NCBI GenBank assembly: GCA_021200315.1
Contig: JAJQGU010000046.1
Span: 1 to 56,429, forward strand
Length of the DNA: 56,429 nucleotides
Source of the DNA: Akkermansiaceae bacterium
GTDB lineage: Bacteria; Verrucomicrobiota; Verrucomicrobiia; Verrucomicrobiales; Akkermansiaceae
Reading direction: 5' to 3'
The notes under the pieces were generated by a model that did no database searches, was not told the DNA's origin, and saw only the letters and a program-made list of their open reading frames with translations. Numbering within the stretch: position 1 is the first letter of the stretch; each line of letters starts with the position of its first letter. The position numbers and the translations under genes are program-made. Of the stretch, positions 6,683 to 16,776 are shown piece by piece.

Positions 6683-8875
6683 ATGAAAACGCTTCCCCTC
6701 ATCATCGCCCTCTTCTCCGCGATCCTGCCCGCCCCGGCGGCGCCCGCCACAACGGCCTTCCCGGCAAACGGCGCCAATTACGCGCGTTTTCCATCGGCCA
6801 AACCTCCCCTGCTTCCCATGCCGCAACAGGTGGAATGGGGAGACGCCGCGCTGCCTCTCGAACGCGCGCACGCGCTGGACGCCTCCGCGCTCTCCCCCTC
6901 CGAACGCAAAGACGCCCTGTTCGCGCGAATCCTGGAGGAGCTCCAGGAATTCCTCCAGGCGCATGAAGTAGCCGACGCGGAGAACGGATTCCTCTTTCAG
7001 GTGAAGAAGGGCACCCCCCGCCTGCCGGAGGGATCTCCGGACTGGCGGCTCGACGAGGCATACGAACTTGAAATCACCCCCAAGGGGGCGGTAATCACCA
7101 CACGCGGCCTGCGCGGACTCCGACTGGCTCTCCAAACGGTCAAGCAGCTCATCATCCGCCGCAAGGGGAAGACAACCATTGCCCAATGCCGCATCATCGA
7201 CTGGCCCGATCTGCAAATCCGCGCCTTCATGAACGACATCGGCCGAAACTTCATGCCCCCGGAGCTCATCAAACAGGAAATCGACTCCATCGCCCTGCTC
7301 AAGTACAACGCCTACCATCTCCACCTGAGCGACGACCCCGGCTGGAGGCTGGAAAGCAAAATCCATCCCCGGCTCAACCGCGCGGAAAACATGACGCGCC
7401 AGCCGGGCAAATATCTCACTCAAAAGCAATTCAAGGACCTGGTGGAATATTGCCGCGCGCGCGGCGTCCTCCTCATCCCGGAAATTGACATGCCCGGCCA
7501 TTGCGCAGCCTTCCGCAAAGCGCTCAAGATAGACGACATGAAAGACCCGCGCGCCACGGAAGCACTGGAAGGTCTCATCGCCGAACTCGCCTCTCTGGTT
7601 CCCGCCGAACAAATGCCGTTCATCCACATCGGCACCGACGAAGCCCGGAACGCCAATGAAAAAGTGACGGAAGACATTCTCAAGCGCTACTTCCATGCCG
7701 TGGAAAAGGCGGGGCGCACCCCCATCCGATGGCAGCCGGGGCTCAGCCCCAAAGGCTATACGGGAGCCATCGAACACTTGTGGATGGGAAGAGGCGCCCG
7801 CAAGTCATGGCCGACGCCCGGCGGCCGCTACCTCGATTCGCACGAGACTTACGTCAATCATCTCGACCCCTTCGAGACCGGCAGCATGTTCTACTTCCGC
7901 CGCCCCTGTCCCTTCACGAACGCGGAAGGGATGGGCTTCATCCTCTGCTCTTGGCCGGATCTGCCCATCGAAAACCCGCGCAACCAAGTGCTGCAGACAC
8001 CCATCTACCCGGCTATGGCCTTCTGCAGCCAGGCCGTCTGGAACAATCCTCATCCCAAACTCGACGGCGGCCCCATGGAGGACGCCCTTTTCCGCTACTT
8101 CTCCAACCTGCCGCAGCAGGGAACCGGCCTGCTCGAAGGCTTCGCCGAATGTGAAAACCGCGTCGTCGCCATCCGCGATCGATTTTTCGTGAACAGGGAA
8201 TTCAATTACCTCCGCCAAGCGCATGTGCCATGGAAAATCATCGGCCCGTTTCCCCATCACGGCAAACCGGAGACCGCATTCCCCCCCGAAAGCGTGCTCA
8301 AAGGCGCCGCCCCGGCGGAAAGCTACTCCGCAGGCGGCAGGGAATATCGCTGGCTGGACGGCGAATACACCGGCCACACGATCATCTTCAAGCACTACTG
8401 CGACTACCCCACCCTCTTCAACGGAGGAGGATTCGGCTTTCCGGACAAGAACAGCACCTACTACGCCCTGCAATACATATACTCACCCAAGGCTCAGAAC
8501 GTCCCCTTCTGGGTGAGCGGGCAGACCTGGGCCACCTCCGACTGGAGGCAGGGCCCGGTCAGCGTGCCGGGCAAATGGTTCCACGCCGGAACCCGCTTCT
8601 GGGTGAACGGAAGAGAAATCGCCCCGCCCCGCTGGAAGAAGCCGGGCAACAGCGGAGCCATGGCCGACGAAAACTACCATTTCCGCGAACCCACCATGAT
8701 CCCCCTCAAGAAGGGCTGGAACCAAGTGCTCGTCAAATGCCCCAACGACAACCAGACCCGCCGCTGGATGTTCACCTTCGCCCCGGTGAAAGTGAACCCG
8801 AAGACGCCCGGCTGCAATGTCACGGAGTACCCCGGCCTCCGCTTCTCCACCTCGCCGGCATCTTCCCGGGAATGA
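6683..8875 (+). CDS. Secreted GH20 beta-N-acetylhexosaminidase
   Basis: 730 residues. Removes terminal beta-linked GlcNAc or GalNAc by substrate-assisted catalysis. A signal peptide covers about residues 1-20 (KTLPLIIALFSAILPAPAA). A GH20b-like N-terminal domain runs to about 170, then the TIM barrel: NDIGRNFMP, YHLHLSDDPGW (about 211), IPEIDMPGHCAAF (about 265), and the catalytic pair Asp319-Glu320 in HIGTDEARN. The usual HxGGDE has Thr instead of the second Gly. The C-terminal 250 residues look like an accessory beta domain. The start giving the signal peptide lies inside a longer open frame. In a gut organism it would act on mucin or chitin-derived glycans. Confidence 0.88.
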   Translation: MKTLPLIIALFSAILPAPAAPATTAFPANGANYARFPSAKPPLLPMPQQVEWGDAALPLERAHALDASALSPSERKDALFARILEELQEFLQAHEVADAENGFLFQVKKGTPRLPEGSPDWRLDEAYELEITPKGAVITTRGLRGLRLALQTVKQLIIRRKGKTTIAQCRIIDWPDLQIRAFMNDIGRNFMPPELIKQEIDSIALLKYNAYHLHLSDDPGWRLESKIHPRLNRAENMTRQPGKYLTQKQFKDLVEYCRARGVLLIPEIDMPGHCAAFRKALKIDDMKDPRATEALEGLIAELASLVPAEQMPFIHIGTDEARNANEKVTEDILKRYFHAVEKAGRTPIRWQPGLSPKGYTGAIEHLWMGRGARKSWPTPGGRYLDSHETYVNHLDPFETGSMFYFRRPCPFTNAEGMGFILCSWPDLPIENPRNQVLQTPIYPAMAFCSQAVWNNPHPKLDGGPMEDALFRYFSNLPQQGTGLLEGFAECENRVVAIRDRFFVNREFNYLRQAHVPWKIIGPFPHHGKPETAFPPESVLKGAAPAESYSAGGREYRWLDGEYTGHTIIFKHYCDYPTLFNGGGFGFPDKNSTYYALQYIYSPKAQNVPFWVSGQTWATSDWRQGPVSVPGKWFHAGTRFWVNGREIAPPRWKKPGNSGAMADENYHFREPTMIPLKKGWNQVLVKCPNDNQTRRWMFTFAPVKVNPKTPGCNVTEYPGLRFSTSPASSRE

Positions 8876-8913
8876 CCGCGTCAAAAAACCTCCAGCCGTC
8901 CCGGATTCGCCGT

Positions 8914-8949
8914 CCGGAGGGAGGAACCGTGCGTTCCTCCTTGCTCCGG
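8914..8949 (+). terminator. Bulged hairpin after the GH20 gene
   Basis: CCGGAG-GGAGGAAC pairs with GTTCCTCC-TTG-CTCCGG around a 5-nt loop. No T-run follows, so intrinsic termination is uncertain. It overlaps the predicted pyrF promoter. Confidence 0.4.
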
Positions 8950-8969
8950 GAGGGCGGGCATGCTAGCAT
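8941..8969 (+). promoter_or_regulatory. Probable promoter of pyrF-thyA-folA, very short leader
   Basis: TTGCTC, 17 bp, TAGCAT (TGC before it), then 9 bp to the ATG at 8979. The predicted start of transcription is about 3 nt before the start codon. Confidence 0.45.
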
Positions 8970-8978
8970 ACCGCCGCA

Positions 8979-9773
8979 ATGAGATACACGGACAAATTAC
9001 GGGCCCGCATCCGGGCGACAGGTTCCGCGCTCTGCGTCGGGCTGGATCCCCGGCCGGACGGCGGCAATACAGCGGCGCTCGGCCGCTGGCTGCTCCGCGT
9101 GGCGGAGGAGACCGCGCCCTTCGCCGCGGCCTACAAGCCCAACATTGCCTACTTTGAAGCCATGGGCCCTCCCGGACTGGAACTTCTGCAAGGATTGCTC
9201 CGGGATATGCCGGAGGACATACCCGTCATTCTCGACGCCAAGCGCGGCGACATCGGCGAGACTCAAAAATACTACGCGCACGCCTGTTTCGAGCGTCTCG
9301 GCGCGGACGCCGTAACGCTCAATCCCTTCATGGGCTACGACACGCTCGAGCCTTTCCTCGACGCGCCCGGCAAAGGCGTCTACCTGCTCGCCGTCACTTC
9401 CAACCCCGGCGCGGCGGACATCGAACTCCGGATGCTCGCGGACGGACGGCCGGTCTATCGTCTCGTGGCCGACATGGTGCGCCGGGCACAGGCCGAACGG
9501 CGCGCCGCCGACGCCGGCATGGTCGTGGGGCTCACCAACACAAGCGGCGCGCTGCTCGAAGAACTGCCGGACGCCCCCCTGCTCATCCCCGGGCTCGGTG
9601 CGCAGGGGGGCGACCTCCAAGCCCTCGCCGGAGGCAGACTCACAGCACCGTTCGTCGTCAATGTCTCCCGCGGCATCCTCTATCGCGAGCCCGAGCTTTC
9701 CTTTGCCGACAAAGCGCGAAAATACGCCGGCGAAATCCGCCGGATTCTCACCAACCCGCCTTCCACCCCGTGA
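8979..9773 (+). CDS. pyrF: Orotidine 5'-phosphate decarboxylase, type 2
   Basis: 264 residues. Converts OMP to UMP, the last step of de novo pyrimidine synthesis. The signature is the type-2 motif [17 protein letters not shown] (about residues 86-102) with the catalytic Asp-Lys-Asp array, followed by [25 protein letters not shown] at the N-terminus and [12 protein letters not shown] near the C-terminus (phosphate loop) also fit. It is the longer type-2 form rather than the E. coli-like type. The stop overlaps the GTG start of thyA, placing UMP synthesis and dTMP synthesis on one transcript. Confidence 0.93.
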   Translation: MRYTDKLRARIRATGSALCVGLDPRPDGGNTAALGRWLLRVAEETAPFAAAYKPNIAYFEAMGPPGLELLQGLLRDMPEDIPVILDAKRGDIGETQKYYAHACFERLGADAVTLNPFMGYDTLEPFLDAPGKGVYLLAVTSNPGAADIELRMLADGRPVYRLVADMVRRAQAERRAADAGMVVGLTNTSGALLEELPDAPLLIPGLGAQGGDLQALAGGRLTAPFVVNVSRGILYREPELSFADKARKYAGEIRRILTNPPSTP

Positions 9774-10585
9774 AACAATATCTCGATCTCCTGCAAGATG
9801 TGCTCGACCACGGCACAAACCGCGAGGACCGCACCGGCACGGGCACACGGAGCGTCTTCGGGCGGCAGGCGCGCTACGATCTGCGCGAAGGGTTTCCCTG
9901 TCTCACGACCAAGAAGCTGCACCTGCGCTCCATCATTCACGAGCTGCTCTGGTTCCTCCGCGGAGACACCAACATCAAATATCTCCACGATCACGGAGTC
10001 TCTATCTGGGACGAGTGGGCCGACGAGGCCGGAGAGCTCGGGCCCGTCTACGGCTCGCAGTGGCGCAAATGGCGCACGCCCGACGGCCGTGCGGTGGATC
10101 AAATCGCCCGGCTCGTCGACGGGCTCAGGAACAACCCCTGGTCGCGGCGGCATATCGTGAGCGCGTGGAACGCGGCCGAGGTGGACGAGATGGCGCTGCC
10201 GCCCTGTCATTGTCTCTTCCAGTTCTATGTAACGCCCGCGCAAAAGGCGGGCGGCCGGCACAGCCTGAGTCTCCAGCTCTACCAGCGCAGCGCGGACATT
10301 TTTCTGGGCGTGCCGTTCAACATCGCCTCCTATGCCCTGCTGTTACTGATGGTGGCGCAGGTGTGCGGCTACGACGCGCACGAATTCATCCACACCTTCG
10401 GCGACCTGCACCTCTACAACAACCACGAGCGGCAGGCCCGGCTTCAGCTCTCGCGCACACCGCGTCCCCTGCCCGAAATGAGGCTCTCCCCATCCGTCAC
10501 AGAACTCGGCGCCTTCCGCTATGAGGACTTCACACTGCTGGGATACGACCCGGCGCCCCGCATCCCTGCCCCGGTTGCCGTATGA
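9770..10585 (+). CDS. thyA: Thymidylate synthase
   Basis: 271 residues. Methylates dUMP to dTMP with methylene-tetrahydrofolate, yielding dihydrofolate. Seen: [11 protein letters not shown] (about residue 23), [12 protein letters not shown], the nucleophile Cys in [12 protein letters not shown] (about residue 145), [21 protein letters not shown] and [12 protein letters not shown]. The start is GTG overlapping the pyrF stop (GTGA). It overlaps folA by ATGA, so the enzyme that recycles its dihydrofolate product is co-translated. Confidence 0.96.
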   Translation: MKQYLDLLQDVLDHGTNREDRTGTGTRSVFGRQARYDLREGFPCLTTKKLHLRSIIHELLWFLRGDTNIKYLHDHGVSIWDEWADEAGELGPVYGSQWRKWRTPDGRAVDQIARLVDGLRNNPWSRRHIVSAWNAAEVDEMALPPCHCLFQFYVTPAQKAGGRHSLSLQLYQRSADIFLGVPFNIASYALLLLMVAQVCGYDAHEFIHTFGDLHLYNNHERQARLQLSRTPRPLPEMRLSPSVTELGAFRYEDFTLLGYDPAPRIPAPVAV

Positions 10586-11064
10586 AACGCCTCTTCACCG
10601 CCATCGTGGCCATGACGCCCTCCCGCGTGATCGGAAGAGAAGGGGCGCTGCCTTGGAATCTGCCCGAAGATCTCCGGCTCTTCCGGCAAAAAACCATGGG
10701 GCACAGCATCCTGATGGGGCGCAGGACATGGGAGAGCATCGGCAGGCCGCTGCCCGGCCGCCAGAGTCTCGTGCTCTCCCGCGATCCGGACTTCGCCCTT
10801 TCCGCCCCGCCGGAAGAAGCCCGCGTCATCCGCTCACTGGACGAGCTGGATCGAATCGACGTTCTCCATCCCGAAATCATGATCATCGGCGGCGCCCGCA
10901 TCTACGAGCTCGCTCTTCCGCGCACCACCACCCTCTGGGTCTCGCGCCTGAAGCGCGAACATGAAGGAGACGCGTTCTTTCCCCCCTTCGAGCATCTCTT
11001 CCCGCCGCCCACGCTCATGGGAAGCTTCAACGGATTCGACCTCCATCTCTATCGCCGCGCCTGA
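10582..11064 (+). CDS. folA: Dihydrofolate reductase
   Basis: 160 residues, the normal size. Reduces dihydrofolate to tetrahydrofolate with [35 protein letters not shown] carries the substrate loop with the acidic active-site residue (PEDL); [16 protein letters not shown] is the NADPH-binding motif; [13 protein letters not shown] is the second dinucleotide motif. Overlaps thyA by 4 bp and is the last gene of the plus-strand run, convergent with glutaminase 54 bp on. Confidence 0.95.
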   Translation: MKRLFTAIVAMTPSRVIGREGALPWNLPEDLRLFRQKTMGHSILMGRRTWESIGRPLPGRQSLVLSRDPDFALSAPPEEARVIRSLDELDRIDVLHPEIMIIGGARIYELALPRTTTLWVSRLKREHEGDAFFPPFEHLFPPPTLMGSFNGFDLHLYRRA

Positions 11065-11118
11065 CGGGCAGGGAGGCGCGCGCTCTTCCGCGGCGAGACC
11101 CGGGGGAACAGCCGGGGC

Positions 11119-12060
11119 TCAGCAGGCAAACGGATTCAGCCCGAGCTTCCGGATGATCCTGGTGAGCGCGCGCATGGCGCGCACGCTGTTGCCCGCCGAA
11201 TCGAGCGGAGGAGAATACGCGGCCAATGCCAGCCTGCCGGGGACGACGCACACGATGCCGCCGCCCACGCCGCTCTTGGCGGGCAGGCCGTTGGCGTAAA
11301 GCCAGTCTCCGGCCTCGGTGTAAAGCCCCTCCATCACCATATCGGCCAAAATCTCGGGAACGCACTTTTTCTGTACGGTTCGCTTGCCCGTGACCGGATT
11401 CACGCCTCCGCGGGCATAGCTGGCGCCCATGAGCGCCAGCTGCTTCGTCGTCACATTCAGCGAGCACATGCGCGTATAAAGATCCACCGTGGTATCCGGA
11501 TCATTGTAGAGATAGCCGTAGCTCTTCAGCAACCAGGCAATTCCCTTGTTGTGATGATTCGTCTCCGCCTCGGACCGATAGACCTCCTCGTTCACCGAGA
11601 GTGGCGCCCCGGCAAAGAGCTCCAGGCGGCCGGCAATCCGCTCCCAGACCTCATCGCCGTGTTCCCCGGGGATGAGGCTCACCGCGGCCATGGCGCCCGC
11701 ATTCACCAGCGGGGTGAGGGGCTTGCCGTGGTGCAGCTCCAGAGCGATCACAGAATTGAACGGTTCGCCCGTAGCCTCGGCTCCTATCTTGGCGCGCAAT
11801 TCGCGGGGGCCGTGCACATCCATCGCCAGAGCCAAGTTGAATGCCTTCGAGATCGACTCAATGGCAAAAGGCGTCTCCGCATCGCCCACGGCAAATTCCT
11901 CTCCCTCAACCGTCACCGCGGCGATGCCGAAATTTTCAGGCGGTGCCTCCGCCAGGGCGGGAATATACGAAGCGTTTTTTCCATCGCGGCAGGAGGCGAA
12001 TTCCGCGTGCGCCTCCTGCATCGCGGCGAGCAGATCATTATTGCTGTGTGTCGTTTTCAT
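11119..12060 (-). CDS. glsA: Glutaminase A
   Basis: 313 residues, matching serine-dependent beta-lactamase-fold glutaminases. Hydrolyses glutamine to glutamate and ammonia. The catalytic dyad is Ser69-Lys72 in [38 protein letters not shown] and [18 protein letters not shown] are family landmarks. I place the start at the second ATG (12060), which gives a 23-bp overlap with the antiporter gene instead of 62 bp. Its position after a GadC-like antiporter matches the glutamine-dependent acid-resistance pairing of YbaS and GadC in E. coli, where released ammonia consumes protons. Confidence 0.92.
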   Translation of the reverse strand: MKTTHSNNDLLAAMQEAHAEFASCRDGKNASYIPALAEAPPENFGIAAVTVEGEEFAVGDAETPFAIESISKAFNLALAMDVHGPRELRAKIGAEATGEPFNSVIALELHHGKPLTPLVNAGAMAAVSLIPGEHGDEVWERIAGRLELFAGAPLSVNEEVYRSEAETNHHNKGIAWLLKSYGYLYNDPDTTVDLYTRMCSLNVTTKQLALMGASYARGGVNPVTGKRTVQKKCVPEILADMVMEGLYTEAGDWLYANGLPAKSGVGGGIVCVVPGRLALAAYSPPLDSAGNSVRAMRALTRIIRKLGLNPFAC

Positions 12061-13564
12061 CGGTTTGTGGGTTCTTGATTTGCCAGTTGAATGGTTCAAA
12101 ATCTTTGGAATTCAGAGGATCCTTCCATTCGGGGCGGCGCAGGGCATAGATCGCGAAGGGAATGCCGGCAAAGATCACGGCGCCGGCCACGAGCACCAGC
12201 ACATAGACAGCGGGACTTCCCGTGGGAATCTGACTCGGCGGAATGAAGCTCACCAGAAAGGCCGCGAGCGCACCCAGGAAGCCGACGCCGGCCACAATCC
12301 ACATCCCGGCATTGCCCCCCGGCACCCGGAAAGTGCGCTTCACCCGCGGCTCCTTGTAACGCAGATAAATACCCGCCGAGAACATCAGCATATACATGAT
12401 CAGATACAGAATAATCGTCAGCTGAGAAATGATCTGATACGCCGTCTGAACCGAAGGCATCACCACAAAGAGAATCGAAAGGAGCGTCACGATGCACCCC
12501 TGGATCAGCAGAATGCCAATCTGCACGCCATGCTTGTTCGTCTTCTGCATGGCCGGGGGCAGATAGCCCGCATAACCCACGCTCAGGAGCCCCTTCGAGG
12601 GGCCGCCCACCCATGCGACCACCTGCGCCAGCACACCGAAGGCCAGGCAAACGGCGATAATGGAACCGAACCACCCTATGTGGAAGTAGTCAAAGAACCG
12701 CTCAAAGGCGATCAGCAGACTCTGCACCAGATTGATCTGCGATTCGGGAATAATGAAGCCGATCGCCAGGGTGCCGAACACGAAAATCGCCACCGTAATG
12801 ATCGACGCCGCCAGAATAGCCAGCGGGTAGTTGCGTCCGGGGTTGGCCACGTCCTTCACATGCACGGCGGACATCTCCATACCCGCATAGAAAAGGAATA
12901 TACTGGCCGCGAGCACGAGGTTGTCGAATCGGGTGAGATCGGGCAGGAAACCTTCCGGATTCATGCTGATATCAATGCGGTTTCCCATGGCCCAATAGAT
13001 GATTCCCATGAGAATGATCAATCCGGCTGGGATCACCGTGCCCGCCATCGTGCCCCATTTCGTGATCGCCCCCGAAGTCTGCATGCCGCGGAAATTCAGG
13101 CAGGTAGCCAGCCAGTAGACGAGCAGAACAATGGCGAGCACATACCATTTATTGGCGGAAACCGCGGCGTCCCAAGTCTGATCGGGGCCGATGAAGGCTA
13201 GCGACACGGCGGCGAAAGTCAACACCGTGGGAAACCAGATAGTGCTCTCGATCCACTGCAGCCAAATCGCCAGAAAGCCGAACCGCGTTCCGAAAGCTTC
13301 GCCCACCCAACGGAACACACCGCCTTTCTGCGGCCAGCCCGTCGTCAGCTCCGCCGCCACAAGCGAAACGGGAATCAAAAAGAAGACGGCGGCAAAAATA
13401 TAATAAAACGCCGAACTCAGACCATAGATCGATTCAGCGGGAAGCCCCCTCAAACTCACCACGGCGGAGACATTGATCATCGCCAGAGTGAACACGCCCA
13501 TCCGTGCGAGGGAGGGCGCCGTCCCCGGGGAGGGAGCGGATTTCGTATTGGGTTGCGTATTCAT
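12038..13564 (-). CDS. gadC: GadC-like glutamate/GABA-type antiporter (APC family)
   Basis: 508 residues, close to E. coli GadC (511). About 12 membrane segments. The N-terminal [20 protein letters not shown] and [21 protein letters not shown] stretches are typical of the GadC/APC glutamate-antiporter branch. It exchanges external glutamate or glutamine for internal product at low pH in characterised relatives. No glutamate decarboxylase lies in the window, so in this operon it probably works with the glutaminase that follows. It overlaps the 77-aa gene upstream by ATGA. Confidence 0.85.
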   Translation of the reverse strand: MNTQPNTKSAPSPGTAPSLARMGVFTLAMINVSAVVSLRGLPAESIYGLSSAFYYIFAAVFFLIPVSLVAAELTTGWPQKGGVFRWVGEAFGTRFGFLAIWLQWIESTIWFPTVLTFAAVSLAFIGPDQTWDAAVSANKWYVLAIVLLVYWLATCLNFRGMQTSGAITKWGTMAGTVIPAGLIILMGIIYWAMGNRIDISMNPEGFLPDLTRFDNLVLAASIFLFYAGMEMSAVHVKDVANPGRNYPLAILAASIITVAIFVFGTLAIGFIIPESQINLVQSLLIAFERFFDYFHIGWFGSIIAVCLAFGVLAQVVAWVGGPSKGLLSVGYAGYLPPAMQKTNKHGVQIGILLIQGCIVTLLSILFVVMPSVQTAYQIISQLTIILYLIMYMLMFSAGIYLRYKEPRVKRTFRVPGGNAGMWIVAGVGFLGALAAFLVSFIPPSQIPTGSPAVYVLVLVAGAVIFAGIPFAIYALRRPEWKDPLNSKDFEPFNWQIKNPQTDENDTQQ

Positions 13565-13794
13565 GGTTTCAGGTCGTGTTGGGACGGCGCCGCATCCTCC
13601 CGCCGAATATCGCTTGAAATCCGCCAGGGATCCGAACCATACTCGTAATAGAGCTGAGCCATCAAATTGAGCGGGTGCCCGAGACCGCGCTCCCCGATTC
13701 TCGACGCCTCATCGAGAGCATTCGTCAATCCGGGGACGTCCCTCTCATCGAGGGGAATCTCCGCCGCCGGGCTCTGGGAGGAAGCTCCGTCCAT
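13561..13794 (-). CDS. Small hypothetical protein upstream of gadC
   Basis: 77 residues, starting MDGASSQSPAAEIPLDERDV. It is acidic and soluble, with a helical-looking middle (ALDEASRIGERGLGHPLNLM) and an aromatic LYYEYGSDPW patch. The stop overlaps the gadC start by ATGA, so it is very probably translated and coupled to the antiporter. No known family recognised; an accessory or regulator of acid resistance is conjecture from position. The longer in-frame upstream extension looks non-coding. Confidence 0.6.
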   Translation of the reverse strand: MDGASSQSPAAEIPLDERDVPGLTNALDEASRIGERGLGHPLNLMAQLYYEYGSDPWRISSDIRREDAAPSQHDLKP

Positions 13795-14038
13795 GCGGCA
13801 AGAGACGCCGTTTTCCGGGACATTGTTGAATAACGTATGGAAATGAAGGAAAAACGCGCGTCCCGCACCGCGCCTTCCGCGCTTCGGGCACCGCACAGAA
13901 GCGGACAGACGGAGACAAAATGAAGAACAGTCAGAAAACAGGCTTTTCACGAAAATCCCCGCTGCGCTATACTGGGCGGCGCGGGCTCCCGGGAGAGCCC
14001 CGTTCACCGCTCTTTTCACCAGACAATCCGCACACGGC

Positions 14039-15208
14039 ATGAACAGCTTCATTTATGACATTCCGGTAAAAGTATACTTCGGCGAGAACCAACTGAGCCA
14101 CTTGGGCGAAGAACTGCTTCCGCTCGGGAAGCGCGTCCTGCTCACCTACGGCGGCGGTTCCATCAAAAAGACCGGCCTCTATGACGCCGTCACGGCCGAG
14201 CTGAACAAAGCCGGACTGGAAGTCTTCGAGCTCCCGGGCATTGAGCCCAATCCCCGCATCGACTCCGTCCGCAAGGGTGCGCGGATGTGCAAGGAACACC
14301 ATATTGACGTCCTGCTGGCCGTCGGCGGAGGCTCCACCATCGACGCCGCCAAGTTCATGGCGGCGGGCGCCTGCGTGGAGCACGATCCGTGGGAATTCCT
14401 GGCAAAGCCCGAAACGCCCATTGACAAGGCCCTGCCCATCGTCTCCATCCTGACCCTATCGGCCACCGGCTCCGAGATGGACTGCGGCGGCGTCATCAGC
14501 AACCCCGAAACGCTTGACAAGATCGGCCGGATGGCCCGTCCTCTGCTGCCCCGGGTATCCTTTCTCGACCCCACGCTAACTTACACCGTCAGCCGCTATC
14601 AGACGGCCTGCGGCTCGGCGGACATGATGTCGCACATTCTGGAGGAGTACTTCACCATGGAGCATGACCTCTACATGCTGGACTGCATGATGGAAGGGCT
14701 GATGAAAACCATCGTCAAATACACGCCCGCCGCGATGGCGGAGCCGAAAAACTACGAAGCCCGCGCCAATCTCATGTGGGCCTCGTCCTGGGCAATCAAC
14801 GGCTTTATCTGCGGCGGCAAAAGGCAGGCATGGAGCTGCCACCCCATCGAACACGAACTCTCGGCCATCTACGACATCACCCACGGCCACGGCCTCGCCA
14901 TCATCACCCCGCGCTGGATGGAGCATTGTCTGGACGAGACGACCCTTTTCAAATACGTGCAGTTCGGCGTCAACGTCTTCGGCATCGACTCCCGGCTCTC
15001 CCCCATGGAAATTGCCAGGGAGAGCATCCGCCGCCTCTCCGGGTTCCTGTTCGACACGCTTGAACTGCCAAGCACGTTCACAGCGCTCGGCATCGGCAGG
15101 GAACACTTCCCTGCCATGGCCCGCAAAGCCTGCGCAGGCGGCGTGCTCCCCGGCTTCAAGCCGCTCCGCCAAGCCGACATCGAAAAGATCTTCGAAATGT
15201 GCCTCTGA
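14039..15208 (+). CDS. Iron-containing alcohol dehydrogenase (BdhA/YqhD type)
   Basis: 389 residues, the usual length. NAD(P)H-dependent reduction of aldehydes such as butyraldehyde or short toxic aldehydes. Seen: FIYDIPVKVYFGENQLSHLG, LLTYGGGSIKKTGLYD, LLAVGGGSTIDAAKF, LTLSATGSEMDCGGVISN, and the metal ligands in CHPIEHELSAIYDITHGHGLAI. The GGGS and SATGSE motifs are typical of the YqhD/BdhA subgroup. A -10-like TATACT lies at 13968-13973 with a poor -35, giving a leader of about 60 nt. Fermentative or detoxification role; substrate unknown. Confidence 0.9.
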   Translation: MNSFIYDIPVKVYFGENQLSHLGEELLPLGKRVLLTYGGGSIKKTGLYDAVTAELNKAGLEVFELPGIEPNPRIDSVRKGARMCKEHHIDVLLAVGGGSTIDAAKFMAAGACVEHDPWEFLAKPETPIDKALPIVSILTLSATGSEMDCGGVISNPETLDKIGRMARPLLPRVSFLDPTLTYTVSRYQTACGSADMMSHILEEYFTMEHDLYMLDCMMEGLMKTIVKYTPAAMAEPKNYEARANLMWASSWAINGFICGGKRQAWSCHPIEHELSAIYDITHGHGLAIITPRWMEHCLDETTLFKYVQFGVNVFGIDSRLSPMEIARESIRRLSGFLFDTLELPSTFTALGIGREHFPAMARKACAGGVLPGFKPLRQADIEKIFEMCL

Positions 15209-15489
15209 GCCCGGCAGGGCATCCCCCCGGCCCGATACGCACCGGATCTCAAAAGGCGGCGCGCCGCGCATCCCGCTCAACGCACGCCGCGGCGAACGTT
15301 CCGGCGTCCCTGCATCCGCTCCGAAATGACGGAAGGCACCCCCGAGCGGCGCCAAGCATCAGCGGCCCCTCCCTGCTCCTCCGCCTGCCTCGTCTCTTCC
15401 GCTTCTGAATTCGCCGCCGGTTCACCGTTTCCGCCGGGGCGTTTTTCAGGCGTGCGCCGAACGCCCGTCAAAAAAATCAGATTCCGGGG
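15209..15489. other. Gene-free region before the vWA gene
   Basis: GC-rich spacer following the alcohol dehydrogenase. I see no gene. Its right end leads into the promoter at 15490-15518. Confidence 0.6.
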
Positions 15490-15518
15490 TTGACACGCGA
15501 TGCTCCGGCGGCTATACT
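15490..15518 (+). promoter_or_regulatory. Strong sigma70-like promoter of the vWA gene
   Basis: TTGACA, 17 bp, TATACT: 6/6 and 5/6 consensus matches at optimal spacing. The predicted leader is about 20 nt and lacks a Shine-Dalgarno (ACTACTTCTC before ATG). Confidence 0.8.
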
Positions 15519-15545
15519 TTTCCTTTCCTAAAACGACTACTTCTC

Positions 15546-16259
15546 ATGAAAGAATCATTGACTGAACTCGTATTTATCCTCGACCGCAGCGGCTCCATGT
15601 ACAGCCTGACCTCCGACACCATCGGAGGATTCAATTCCCTGATTGAAAAACAGAAGGCCCAGCCGGGAGACGCAGACGTGACCACCGTGCTTTTCGACGA
15701 CGAGTATGAAATCCTCCATGACCATCTCCCTCTGCGGGAAATCAGGCCGCTGACCGAAAAAGAGTACTGCGTCCAGGGATGCACCGCCCTGCTGGACGCC
15801 GTCGGCATGACGATCAACGCGGTGGGGGCCAGACTGAACAATACGCCGGAGAACGAGCGTCCCGGAAAAGTGGTTGTCGTGATCGTCACGGACGGCTTGG
15901 AGAACGCAAGCCATGAGTACACGAAAGCCCAGGTAAAAAAGATGATCACCCACCAACAGGAAAAGTACAGCTGGGATTTCATCTTCCTCGGAGCCAACAT
16001 CGACGCCGAGCAGGAAGCGTCCTCGCTCGGCATTCGCCGAGATTTCGCCCGCAACTACGAAGCCAGCAAAGAGGGGACGGAACGCCTCTTCAGCGGCGTC
16101 AGCATGAGCTTGGCGGTGGAGCGCAAGGCGGCATCCCTCATCGGGAGCGGAAGGAACGTCATGTACGATAAAATAATGCAATCGCTGGATCAGGCCGGCT
16201 CCCGAAGCGGCCAACAGCAGCGGCCGGACAATCTTCCGGACAAGAAGAAACGGAAGTAA
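15546..16259 (+). CDS. von Willebrand factor type A domain protein
   Basis: 237 residues forming one vWA fold. The metal-ion-dependent adhesion site is visible: DRSGSM at residues 13-18 (DxSxS), a Thr in GCTALLDAVG, and Asp in VIVTDGLENAS. There is no signal peptide or membrane segment, so it is cytoplasmic. Monocistronic, driven by the best promoter in its neighbourhood and followed by a GC hairpin. Cytosolic vWA proteins usually act in metal-dependent assembly or partner an AAA+ ATPase, but no MoxR-like gene is nearby, so its role is unknown. Confidence 0.8.
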   Translation: MKESLTELVFILDRSGSMYSLTSDTIGGFNSLIEKQKAQPGDADVTTVLFDDEYEILHDHLPLREIRPLTEKEYCVQGCTALLDAVGMTINAVGARLNNTPENERPGKVVVVIVTDGLENASHEYTKAQVKKMITHQQEKYSWDFIFLGANIDAEQEASSLGIRRDFARNYEASKEGTERLFSGVSMSLAVERKAASLIGSGRNVMYDKIMQSLDQAGSRSGQQQRPDNLPDKKKRK

Positions 16260-16290
16260 GCCTCCCGCCCCTCCCCGGGGGAGCGCCGGG
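16258..16290. repeat. Dispersed GC-rich repeat, copy A
   Basis: AAGCCTCC followed by CGCCCCTCCCCGGGG and GAGCGCCGG, near-identical to copy B at 20068-20098. Both lie in intergenic DNA. A CCAAGGGCGTT tail follows directly in copy B and about 55 nt later in copy A. Confidence 0.55.
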
Positions 16291-16776
16291 CAGCCTTCGC
16301 ATCCGGAACGGCTGCCCGTCCTGCAAGTCCAAGGGCGTTCCGCCATCCAGCGGACGGCACGGCGGAATTGTGCGCAGCCCGCCAGCCGCTCCGGACACGC
16401 GCGGAAGCTTCTCCCCGGGACGTCCGGAACCATCGAAATGATTGAACGGCTCCGCACGCGGCGGGAGCTTTCCTGATCCATCGCCGTTCTCCGGACGCAG
16501 AGCCGGGAAACGGCATGCCGCAGATTTCCGGCGGACGGCATTCAGAGCAGCACCGCTCCAAATACCCGCCGCATTTCTCATCCTCCGCCTCCCGATCCGG
16601 CCATGCCGTGCTCCGCACAAATCCCGCCGACGGCTTACCGGAGGGGCGGAGCCTTCTCATTGCGGAAGAGATGAGAAGGATTGCGGCCGTTCCGCGCACG
16701 CGGCACACAGAAGCCGCCGCCCCGGGAAGCGGAAAAGCCGGAAAACGCGGGGCGGCATACACGGAGCATCGGCCCG
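16260..16776. other. Gene-free region of about 517 bp
   Basis: No convincing gene; several long open frames here have composition expected of random GC-rich DNA. It contains repeat copy A and a hairpin at 16287-16318 (CGGGCAGCC/GGCTGCCCG, 14-nt loop) just past the vWA stop that may limit readthrough, though it has no T-run. Confidence 0.55.

Noticed and set aside
11672..13201. 509-codon plus-strand frame over glsA/gadC
   Set aside because: Antisense shadow; the minus-strand genes have clear catalytic and membrane motifs.
15555..16541. 328-codon minus-strand frame under the vWA gene
   Set aside because: Antisense to a gene with a near-consensus promoter and an intact metal site; no family resemblance.
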